64,000 nt of DNA from Ceriagrion tenellum (taxonomy: Eukaryota; Arthropoda; Insecta; Odonata; Coenagrionidae), in contig OY720640.1 in the NCBI GenBank assembly GCA_963169105.1, forward strand, positions 116,236,085 through 116,300,084. Reading direction: 5' to 3'. Made by a program: the position numbers and the translations under genes. Position 1 is the stretch's first letter. The number at the start of each line of letters is the position of its first letter. The notes beneath the pieces were generated by a model, which was not told where the DNA came from, did not search any database, and saw nothing but the letters and a program-made list of their open reading frames with translations. This document shows positions 10,455 to 20,390 of the stretch, piece by piece.

Positions 10455-11840
10455 TTGGTAAACCATAGAATACTCCTGAATATGTTCGAAGAACGCAAAG
10501 CCAGTCGCTTTCAGACTGTCGCAATGGAACGTGACCCTTCTGCCGAGCTCTCTGTCGCTAGCAGAGGTAAGATTGTTGGAATGGTGGCCGCCGGGATGCA
10601 AATCTCTGAGTTAGCCGGAAGAATGGGTGTTCATCGGAACACCGTACGGAGGTGGACGCAGCGCTCTGAAGGCGGAGACGACGTATTGAAGAGTAGGCCC
10701 CGATCGGGGAGGCCTCGATGCACGTCATCTGCAGTTGATGAAATTACTCAGTTCACCCTGGATAACCCTCTGTCGATTAAAGAAGCAGAAGGCACTCGTG
10801 TTAATTTGGGCCTGCAATGCAGTTATTCAACTGTCAGGCGACGCCTCCATGAAGCAGGACTCAGGCACCGTGAACCTGCACGTAAACCAACGTTGACTGA
10901 AGACCATAAAATTGCAAGGCTGCATTTTTCTAATGCTTATATGAATTTGCTTCAAGCTTTCTGGGACCTCACCATATTTTCTGACGAGAAAACATTCAGG
11001 AGTGATTGCAGCGGCCGAATACACTTTTGCGTCCACGAAATACGCGGAAAGTTTTCCGTTTGCATATGCTTAATCTTGAATTGATTCAGGCCTTAATCTG
11101 AATTACCTTAATCAACGCCTTCCTCGGTTTCTGTTGATATTTCCCTCATAATCACAAAGTGCTTAAGTATTCGATAAATAAAGTTAGTTATTAGTGATAA
11201 ATGCATAGATTTTTAGCACTTAAAAGTGTGTCGGTAAACTGCCACGAAGAGAGGTCAAATTGATGTAGGTATTTAAAGCAAATTATTGACGTTGAACATC
11301 ATACGATCTCATTTAGATTAATGTTACGCCGCAGAATACAGTAGCTTAGTTTAAAACTGCCAAATTTAAGAAAGGAATTACATTTTACATACATATTTAA
11401 AATGTAAAATATGATGTTTCTTAATGTATCTTCGATGAATTTTGTCTTTATAGATACGAATCCAGCAACATTTTGAGGACAAAAACATCTGGGCGTGTTA
11501 CTGAAAGCTTTTGGGGGGCAATGACCGCTTCTGGTCCTGGACTATTAGAGAGGACGTCGACTCGAATGAACGCGCTAGAGTACGTTAACATATTAGAAGA
11601 TAATCTGATACCGTTCTCAAAAGAGGTTGCTCCGGACGGGGAAACGAATTTTGTACAGGACAGTTGCCCTATACATACGGCCTGACTTTTTTTCGAAATA
11701 AGCAATTAGTGGTGTTACCATGGTGGGCATGTTACCACCAGATTTAAATCCCATAGAAAATCTGCGGGGACTTATGGTTCAGGAGTGGAAATTGGTTGAT
11801 ACAAAATCTGTGAAGAAATTAGATGCCCATGTCCGGGAGT
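10455..11840 (+). pseudogene. Tc1-type transposase, broken
   Basis: The first part (10455-11084) has a helix-turn-helix at residues ~37-72 (VGMVAAGMQISELAGRMGVH), a GRPR motif at 85-88 and a second helix-turn-helix region. The first catalytic aspartate is D177 in TIFSDEKTF. The likely true start is M24 (10524), as the upstream residues are not family-like. The protein resumes at 11454 with YESSNILRTKTSGRV and the second catalytic aspartate in FVQDSCPIHTA, then a stop. A degraded DLNPIENL block with the glutamate of the DDE triad lies near 11740-11765. The 11051-11453 interruption starts with GT, ends with TAG and restores the frame if removed, so it may be an intron. RPRNTR in the +1 frame just before it argues for an old frameshift instead. 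Not functional as it stands. Confidence 0.8.
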
Positions 11841-12052
11841 AACGGAATTCCTTCCGCAGACGGCCTCAAATATGCGAAAACTTAGTCACGTCAATAAATC
11901 GCCGGTTACAGGAAGTGGTGGATTCAGGGGGTGACGAAACAAAATATAAAAAAATTGAAAGAATTTCATGTGTTTATTTTTTCACCCCTTTCCTTTCGGC
12001 TGCAAAGAGAGAAGAAAACGACAATCCGTTGCGGCTAATATACAATTGGTCG

Positions 12053-13658
12053 AATTATGTCAGCGTAAATATTTTCACCGTCATATTTTGCAGTTCTTGT
12101 TAATTTCACTAATAACATCCACTCATTTCCGAAGAAATGAAGAAAATGTGAACCTTTGAAGCTAGTCTGTTGGTCTGTCAATTGAATAAATAGTGTCAAC
12201 GACAGACAAGAATCAAGGATCAACAATTCCCTTTTTAAATTCTTTTATCCTATCCCCGCCCGGAAATGCATACCTCGCAGAAATTACCCAGGAAGTGGTT
12301 AACAGAGAAAGGTGACTCTGGTTTTCGAAAAACTATGCGGCATCCAATGATATTTTAAAATAATATATCCAGTGGCGTAGCCAGGTTTCGGGTCTAGGGT
12401 GCGCAGGGGGAAAGAAGGCAAAATTTTTAGGGAGCGCCGACTCATAAATTCACCAGTTTACTAAACGTTAGGTTACAATTTTTAGTCGTAATATACTGTC
12501 CAAACTTGTAGACCTTGTAGAATTTATTGTTGATAATTAAGTTATGAAATTGATTCACGACGTTTTTGGGACTCACGAGCGGAAACATTCACAGACTTAG
12601 GGTAGCCAGAACACGGGGGGCGTGGGTGGGGCATTCGCGCCCTGCTCCCCCCTGGCTACGCTACTGAGTATATCCGGAACACAATAATCGTCAGAAGACT
12701 ACGGTAAATAAATAACTGGATACTTTTATCGGCCCGAGTCGTATGATTAACTTTCGCTCGTACACCCACTTGCTGAGAAACCCTCTTTCTATAGCATTAA
12801 TACTGATTTCACAGCATATTATTTCTCTCAGAACTAAGAGTTTGAATAAGAGGAGTATCTAAGAAATTTCGATGATATGTATCACTCGCGGATCAACAAA
12901 AATATCATACCTAGAATGCGACTTGATATTTAGGTGGTGAGAAGAGAGATCGGTTTCGAGCATAGGAATCTTACCTCTCGCGAGATTTTGCCATGCTCAA
13001 TGCTAAGACCAAAAATATTCAGCTGGTGAGACGTTTAAGAAAAAAATTCAGCTAGTGAGACGTTAATCTATTCGATCTGAATAGATTGGCTTAAGGAGAA
13101 ATAAGAATTCAAGGAGTCATCTTTCGTATTAGGTTGTCCTGCGTTATTGAATTCCTGCATTATAATAAACAGTACCGGGTGCGTTGATGTAAATAGACTG
13201 TACTCGAGGGTCATTGCCACAGTCATATTGAAATTACTTGAGTGCAAAAAAAAGGCCACGACTGAGCATCGAACAAGGGAATGTTTCTAATTCGCCTTGC
13301 GAGGCAGTCTCAACCAAGCGGCTACCGCGCCGCTTGTACAAAGTGGCTCACTCGTGGGCACAAATGTGAATTTCGGGAGCGAAAATCACACAAGTCGGAG
13401 GCTTCTATCGTCGCGTCGCAACCGCATGAGCGCGAATAACCTTCGGTGCATTCCGATGGGGCTTTCCTCTCACGTGTTTTACTCCGTCCCCGTCGATCCT
13501 TCCGTCGGTAATTCATTCCCCACCGTCGTCTCACGACGAGTCAAGCTAGCCCAGCCAAAGATGCAGTCCGCAAGTAGTGCCAAATTTCAAAATTTTTACC
13601 TCCGCACAAACCGTAGAATGGGGCAAAGTGGATGCACTCAGACTTTTGGAAACGATAG
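12053..13658 (-). repeat. Right inverted arm of the Tc1/mariner-like element
   Basis: Inverse of 8869-10155, enlarged by a MITE at 12370-12666. The part outside the MITE matches the left arm almost perfectly. The part inside it (12053-12361) is only roughly 80-90% similar by eye. The change in divergence falls at the MITE insertion point. Confidence 0.85.
12370..12666. mobile_element. hAT-type MITE inserted in the right arm
   Basis: 297 bp with terminal inverted repeats CAGTGGCGTAGCCAGG and, on the opposite strand, CAGTAGCGTAGCCAGG. The flanks AATATATC (12362-12369) and AGTATATC (12667-12674) match at seven of eight bases, giving the 8-bp target duplication of hAT elements. The left arm has the empty site at the mirrored position, which proves a clean insertion. 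There is no coding capacity; the right end is C/G-rich. Confidence 0.85.
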
Positions 13659-13689
13659 TACGTTCCCTGCAGCAGAAGGGTTAAAACCC

Positions 13690-16600
13690 CTGCCGCAGAG
13701 CTGCTAACCTTCCTAACCACTCCAAGGGCAGTAATTTAACTGGGAATATGCCTAAGAAAGCTAGCTGTAATGAGAATACACTTTCCGGGAATACGCTCAT
13801 TGAATAAACCTTTTCTGTCGTGGTGGTAAACTGCCGTAGCTTAAGAAATAAAGTAGCTGACTTTTACCATCTGATTGAATCTACTGACGTAGACTTAATT
13901 ATAGGGACGGAAATTTGGTTGCGCAACGAACTCGCAGATAATGAAGTATTCCCGAAGAATTCCACAGTTTATAGAAAAGATAGAGTCGAAAGAACCGGGG
14001 GAGGAGTTTTTATTGCAGTGAAGGATCGTTATATTAGTAGGAGTGAGTCATTTTCCGACGACCCTGTAGAAAGCGTATGGTTCTCCATTCAAAATCCTAA
14101 AGCAAAAACAATCTATGCGTTCGCATATTATAGACTACCAGATACCCATGTAAGTCAATATTAGGACTAGAAAGTCAACTCTTTGTTTGTAAGTTTGCCA
14201 CTCAAAAAAATGACTCATATTGTAATCGGTGGGGATTTAAATCTTCCGTCCATGGACTGGTACACGTACAGTTTATCACTGGATGGGAAAGACAAAGACC
14301 TTTTTGAGTCATTTCTGCATACATTCACATCTCACTCACTACATCAATTAGTCATTCTCCCACCAGAGGGAATAATACACTTGATCTTTTAGCGACAAAT
14401 ATTCCACGCATGGTTGTAAACATAGGTACGGATAAGGGAATAAGCGACCACAAGATAGTTAAAGCAAATTTTTCCGTGAGCATGATCAAGAAACATAATC
14501 CACAAAGAAAAAACTGCTTTGTTTAATAAGGCTGACTACGAAGGTTTGAAGCGAGAGTTGCAAAAGTCATTTACTAATTTAAAAAAAAGTATTAACAGTA
14601 ATACTGAGGGTTTGTGGAATATTTTCCTCGACGTTACACGATAAGTATTTAGCAAATACATACCAAGTAAATGGAAAAGAGCCAATGCAGAGCCTAGGTG
14701 GTATAACGCGGAGATTAGAAAAACATTAAAGCACCAGAGAACATGTCATGCTAGGTTAAAAAGGGCAAAAATTAACAAATCATCCGAAGAACTATACACA
14801 GTCACCGAAAATCACTAAATATCTGAACTCTTAGCAAAAAAAGCGTGCCGAAGGGCGTTAGCTGATTTCAAAAGCAAATTACTGGGAGAACAATTGAACG
14901 ATAATCCCAAGGCATTTTGGTCGTATGTTAGGGACACTCAAGGAAATAAATCAACAGTACATGCGCTTAAGAACATCAAAGGGGAAAAGTTAACCAACAG
15001 TCTACAAAAAGCCAATTCGTTAAAATCATTCTTCAAAAGCATTTTCAATACTTATACACCACATCTTTTCGATCCGCAGCCAGTTCGTTCCCAAACATGT
15101 ATGCCTGAAATTATTATAAATTGTCGCGGCATAGAACATCAGCTAAAAAACATCAACCCTAACAAATCTCCCGGTACAGATCAAGTACCTGCTCGCGTAT
15201 ATAAAACATTGGCATCAGACATAGCGCCCTACTTAGAATTAATATTTACCAAATCTATAGTAGATCACGCTGTGCCTAAGGACTGGAGTGTAGCAAATGT
15301 CACACCTATATTCAAAAGCGGCGACAGGGAAGACCCTAGTAACTATAGGCCTATTTCTCTCACATTCATTTCCTGTAAGGTATTTGAACACACGGATTTC
15401 GAAAGGGTTGATCTTGCGAAACCCAATCGGCCCACTTCGTTCTAGACATCTTGCTCTCGGGTGAAAATAGTGTTCAAGTTGACGCGATATTCCTCGATTT
15501 TATGAAAGCTTTCGATAAGGTACCTCACCTTAAGTTACTCTCAAAAGTGGAAGCATATGGAATAGGTAAAATCATTATTAGTTGGTTTAATCAATTCTTA
15601 CATGGACGGGAACAAAGGGTTGTTATGGACCGTTTAATGTCAAACAGCGTTACATCGGGTGTTCCTCAGGGAAGTGTCATTGGTCCACTTTTATTTCTCT
15701 TGTACATAAATGATATTACAAACGTCCTTAAAAGTAAGCTTAGACTCTTCGCAGACGACGCGGTTTTGTATAGGGATATTAACAATTCCGAAGATAGCGA
15801 CTCGTTAACAATCGACCTACTTGCTATTCATGCTTGGTGCGAAAAATGGCAGATGGAACTAAACATTAAAAAGTGCGTAGCAGTCAGCTTTTGGAAAAAG
15901 AAAAATAGGCCAGATAAGGCTTACAGAATTAAAAATACGGAAATTATTCACGCCGAGTCTGTTAAGTACTTAGGGGTCACAATTACTCACGACCTATCTT
16001 GGGGAAAACATATTAGGGAAATATGCGGTCAAGCATATAGGAAGCTAGGCTTTATCAAGAGAGTACTCGGAAAATGTGATGAGAAAGTGAAAGAACGTTG
16101 TTATTTTTCAATCGTTAGGCCTCATCTGGAATATGGTGTTAGTGTATGGGATCCATTCGAAACGGGGTTGATATCAGAGATAGATCGCGTCCAGCGAAGA
16201 GGAGCTAGGTTTGTGAAACGATGCTACGATAAGTTGGCTAGTGTGTCTGGACTGTTAGAAAAATTAGGATGGGAATCGCTATCACAGCGTAGATTAAATG
16301 ATAGGCTTAACCTCCTAGCTAAATTCTAGGAAAAACATTTCTCTGACGACGTGAAAAACATACTATTAACCCCCTCGTACTACGTGAGATTAGATCGCGC
16401 TAATAAAATGAGAGAGCTAGATTGTAGAACCGATAGGTATAAAATGTCAAGTTTTTCAGCGTACCATTCGGGACCATAACAGCTGTGATCTATGTGATGA
16501 GCTGCGAACTATTCATGATCGTCATCATGAATAGTTCGAATAGTGACAATAGGTGGACAGTACATATTTCTCTTTAAATTGTCTACGTTCTTATTTATGA

Positions 16601-16860
16601 ATGATGAAAATATTGATGTTCTTATTTTTGAATGAGGTATTGAATCTGTAGTAGTAGTCTTAATATCCCTTGCATGTTGGAACGATTGACGATAGATTGT
16701 TGATTATGAGATTTTATATTGGCGCTTTGCATGTGTGGTACGCGGGTTTCAATCTAATTTCGGTGGTCTTCCGTATCATTCATGCATGCCTGGATTGGAT
16801 GCACCCCTTGCCACACACCCTTTGGGTGGCTTGCAAATTATGACGTAGATATAGATGTAT
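13690..16860 (+). mobile_element. LINE family A, long but decayed copy (CR1/L2-type)
   Basis: An AP-type endonuclease relic runs from about 13820 (VVNCRSLRNKV, GTEIWL, GGGVFIAV), with VIGGDLNLPSMDW near 14225 and an SDHKIV block near 14440. The reverse transcriptase follows. Residues from 14894 include NPNKSPGTDQVPARVYK and SNYRPISL. From 15451 come FLDFMKAFDKVPH, GVPQGSVIGPLLFLLYINDI, the catalytic FADDAV near 15750, YLGVTITHDLSWGKHI and the terminal IDRVQRRGARFVKR. Stops near 14164, 14390 and 15443 and an apparent deletion before motif A break the ORF. The 3' UTR ends with CACACACCCTTTGGGTGG and a TAGAT-type tail. Target-primed reverse transcription elements of this kind lack LTRs. The 5' end is uncertain. 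Confidence 0.85.
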
Positions 16861-17480
16861 GTTCGGCTCATACAGGCAGTGGTGTGCTGTGTCCGAAAGG
16901 TTTTTGGCCACGAGGGAAGATGAGTCCCCTTTCTCCCAACACTTCTTATGGCAAGGGGAGGAGTCCCTCATGTGTGAACAGCTGTTCAAATGTCACTCCC
17001 CACTCCTCGCCATTCCATTTCCTTAACCGTGCATTGACTCGCTACCAGTGCTTCACCACTTCCCTCCTCCCACCCAATACCTTTCTCCCCTCGCTTAAGA
17101 TCTCTCCCCCTCCCCTTCCTAGTTGTGCATATATGCCGTTTCCTTGGCGATAAATCTTTGTCCCTCATGATGGCTTGACAGCTGAAACGCGTTTTACCTT
17201 AAAAGTTAAACTTATGGAAGAAATGCTATATACGGTATTTTAGTGTTTCATCATGATATCCTTCCACACAGTCTCGCCGGACTCAGTTACGTTCTTTCTA
17301 TCTTCATAAGTCTTCGAAGGTTTAATGCCCCTCAAAATGCCCTCCTTTTTGGAGAGGTTCCAACCTTTCAGCAGTTCACAATTTGTTTTGCTTGAAAGCA
17401 AGAGAACAGAACACAACAGATGCATCGATATAAGTCTCCAAGTTTAGGATAATCCTACTAATGCTTTAGGGATTTTTTAT
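16861..17480. other. Non-coding, no feature recognised
   Basis: A pyrimidine-rich patch is present at about 17000-17120. Open frames of up to 123 codons reach into the LINE tail and are not supported as genes. Confidence 0.5.
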
Positions 17481-17953
17481 GATTTAAGGGAGGCCGTTTA
17501 AATCGACCGTGTTGATCATGACATTCTACTCGATAAATTAAATAATCACGGTGTCTCTGGAAAAGCTATTGTCTGGAGTGAATCATGCCTAACTGAGCGA
17601 ACCCAGTTGGTTAACTTAAATATCTCCTCTGACAAGCTCACAGTTTCAGAAGGAGTCCCACGAGGGTCAACCGTGGGTCACTTGCTTTTTCTTCTGTACA
17701 TTAACGATATTCTCTCATGTAGTAGCTCTGGTAAATTTTGTGATGCATGCAGAGGATACCAATCACCTCTTACAGTACAACTATGATAAAAGAATTAGAG
17801 CGCGTGCAAAGGAGATCCGCTAGATTTGTTAAAGGCCGTCATTATAACTGTATAAGTGTTACGAGTTTAATGGAAGAACTAGCATGGGAATTACTATCAG
17901 AGCGCAGGTTAAAATTTAGGTTAAACCTTTTGAGTAAATTCGAAACCGATTAG
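17481..17953 (+). pseudogene. LINE reverse-transcriptase fragment, chimeric
   Basis: 17500-17735 translates in pieces to reverse-transcriptase motifs: DRVDHDILLDKLNNHGVSG, then EGVPRGSTVGHLLFLLYIND. The catalytic box is missing. After a break near 17740 the sequence continues with IKELERVQRRSARFVKG and ELLSERRLKFRLNLLSKFE, which match LINE family B. The join skips the segment normally between these motifs, so this is an internally deleted or recombined dead copy. No family tail is seen. Confidence 0.7.
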
Positions 17954-18239
17954 TTCACAGATGACTTTATATATATGTAATTATTGAGAACCCCTACGTA
18001 TTATGCTAGTAAATAAAATAACTAAATAATGGAATGGAGAATGCTGGATCTGGAATATCTCCGCGATATCCATTTTGGATTAAGTTTTTCTGTCACGCTA
18101 TTTTGGATAAAAAGTTTGGGAAATCGTGGAGTGATTTGGTAATCACTTTTTAAATTCGAGGCAATTTATTAGCCTCATTTTTAGCATACCAAAGTTGGCA
18201 TATAAGGACGCCATTGGATAAATTGACGTTGAGCATAAC

Positions 18240-18720
18240 ACCCACGACTCGAAGAGATGAATGAATGAATGGATTTATTCAATGCTCTGGGTACATACCC
18301 CTAAAGGCAACAAAAAGTATAATGTACGTAACATTTTGAATTGTTATGAAATAAATACAAAATGAATACCTAATTCAAAATTTGCATACAAACAGACATA
18401 TTAATCACATGGTCAAAAAATAACGGCAACATTAAAGCTTAAATAAATAATTTGATTACTGCTGTTACAGGTAACTATAACATTTACAATTGATGATTAA
18501 GTGAAGACAATTAAATAAAATGATTCCCTAGTACAATCCATTTCCAAGCAACGACATTTTGAATTGTTTTTAAATAAATTAAAATTAAAATGAAAAACCT
18601 AATACAGAATTTGCATAAAAACAGACATCAATTACATGGTCACAAATAATGGTAGCATTAAAGTAAAAATAAATAATTGATTACTGTATACTGAGATAGT
18701 GCATAGAAGATGAAACGAAT
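18240..18720. repeat. Tandem duplication of a ~230-bp AT-rich segment
   Basis: Two similar blocks follow each other, about 18320-18480 and 18545-18700. Shared words include ACATTTTGAATTGTT, AATTTGCATA and ACATGGTCA, followed by AAATAATTTGATTACTG or AAATAATTGATTACTG. The left block is preceded by GAATGAATGAATGGATTTAT. Possibly the 3' region of an old retroelement, but no coding part supports this. Confidence 0.6.
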
Positions 18721-18726
18721 ATGAGG

Positions 18727-18823
18727 TACATCTACATCTACGTAATACCCTGCGAGCCACCACGAGGGTGTGTGGCAGGGGGTGAAGATCACCAAACATG
18801 CACTATTGCCATGTAAGTAGGAT
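18727..18823 (-). mobile_element. LINE family B 3' end fragment
   Basis: CATCTACATCTACGTAATAC followed by CCTGCGAGCCACCACGAGGG and the GATCACCAAACATGCAC block. This is the family B tail, read on the - strand. Only about 100 bases remain, with no coding part. Confidence 0.75.
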
Positions 18824-18972
18824 GTATGAGGTATTACTGAGATAGTGCATAGAAGGAGAAAAAATAATCGCTTATTAATTTACTGGATTAATGTTTTGCA
18901 GAATTGACTTATTAACACGAGTCATCAATATATAAAAGCGTATCGGGCTCACATTTGGGGAAGCGAAAGATA

Positions 18973-19163
18973 TTCATTTCAAAATGAAAAACAACTGTAA
19001 CCCTCCACGCAGAATTCCCAATCTTTCTGACCATCGTTTCAGCACCTAGTGCCATTATCATTACCAAGGTGCCTTGATAATGGCACTAGGTGCTGAAACC
19101 ATGGTCGGCAAAGATAAAAAATTCTGCGTGGAAAGCTACAATTGTTTTTCATTTTGAAATGGA
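18973..19163. repeat. Foldback element (near-perfect hairpin)
   Basis: Arms of about 88 bp are inverted copies around a ~10-base centre near 19069. CAGCACCTAGTGCCATTATC on the left faces GATAATGGCACTAGGTGCTG on the right. The outer ends are CATTTCAAAATGAAAAACAA and its inverse. The structure fits a MITE or foldback element. It has no coding capacity. Confidence 0.8.
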
Positions 19164-19889
19164 CACGAATCATCAAAGTGAAAAGGGACTTGGTCATGAG
19201 TTAATGTTTCTTACTTAAACTTCAATGAGAGGCGACACCATTTAGCTTGGAACGAAATAATATTTCTTCCAAGTTCGTATATCCAGCAGGCGATATGCAA
19301 GAAACCACAAGTAATGACCTGAGTAGGATTTTTTAAATGGACAGAGCCCTTTCCTCATTTTACGTAAGAAGGAGCGATAATGAAAGGGTGATTTGAAGCG
19401 TGGTCGGGTCAGCAACTATCTTAATTTCATAGATGTTAGAAACAAATGTCTCTTTTAAATGCCCATACCAGCTGCACGTCCTGATTAGCCACAGATTAAG
19501 AAAGCTGGAGTCTTATATAAATGCAGAACCTGCTTTATGTATGTCTTCTAAACTGCGCAAAAATTTTGCAAAGAAAATGATCGCCAAATGAAAATCATTT
19601 GTGTAGGGAACTAAGAGGCGGTAGTTATTTCATGATCGTTTGTGACATTTAGCTTATGATATAAAGGAATTATTTCGAATTCTTTCACAAATAATGACTA
19701 TAAATTGTTTTCAAACGTTTCCAAAGACCAGAAAAGTCAGGAGGGGAAGGGGAAATATTTTTCGTGATTTATTAAAAAGATTCGACAATACGAAGTGCCA
19801 ATTTTTTGGTCCCGCCAACTTCATATAATCGAGTTGCTACTGTAATAATAGTAGAGTGAGAGAAAATTTGTTGAGTAAAACGAAGCTGA

Positions 19890-20390
19890 ATCATTGAAAC
19901 TAAAGGCTACGAATGAGGCTACAAGAAAAGTTGGTCCCATCAAGTATACATCAAGGGCAAGAACAAAAGATGACATGAGAGCAAGGGAAAGCTCTCACAG
20001 GACGACCAATGGTGGCCCTTCAGATAAATCCAGCAAGGGGACAGTTTGTGAGTGATGCTGTGTATTCCATGAGGCAAAAAAAATGTCCAGCCTATGGGAA
20101 AACCTTCTCCAGATGTAATGGATGGCCAGAATCATTTAACAAAGGAAAGAATAAAAAACTGTAGCACTATGTAAGCTTTAAGATGAAAATATTTATAGTG
20201 AAGACAGTTAGGAGATAAAATCATTATTCCTAAGTCTCTTCAGAATAATGTTCATAAATCATTACGGGCAGGACACACAGGATAGAGAAGACCAGACCAA
20301 GTTAAGGGCACGGAAATTGGTGTACTGGCCTAACATGGATTGAGACATCGAAGATTTTGTGAGGAGTTCTCAATCCTGTTCTAAATACTT
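19890..20390 (+). pseudogene. Relic of a Gypsy-type LTR retrotransposon (gag and integrase pieces)
   Basis: Around 20050-20130 the translation gives a nucleocapsid-like zinc-knuckle region (KKCPAYGKTFSRCNGW), whose CPAYGK wording is typical of Gypsy gag. From 20211 the sequence encodes GDKIIIPKSLQNNVHKSLRA. After a frame change it encodes ARKLVYWPNMD and DIEDFVRSSQSCSKY, the HHCC zinc-binding end of a retroviral-type integrase. Protease, reverse transcriptase and RNase H are missing between the two pieces, and no LTRs are seen. It is an old deleted copy. Confidence 0.7.

Larger units (their letters stand above)
8869..13658 (+). mobile_element. Tc1/mariner-like element with ~1.3 kb inverted arms
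   Basis: The two ends are inverted copies starting CTATCGTTTCCAAAAGTCTG and flanked by TA (8867-8868 and 13659-13660), the target dinucleotide of the Tc1/mariner superfamily. Left arm: 8869-10155. Right arm: about 12053-13658, including a 297-bp MITE. In the middle lies a Tc1-type transposase relic on the + strand. The outer ~1 kb of the arms appears identical, for example the same 63-codon and 70-codon open frames on opposite strands. The inner 250-300 bp is clearly diverged. Terminal repeats in this superfamily usually run from tens to a few hundred bases, so these arms are long. Arms and transposase could also have been brought together secondarily. Confidence 0.7.
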
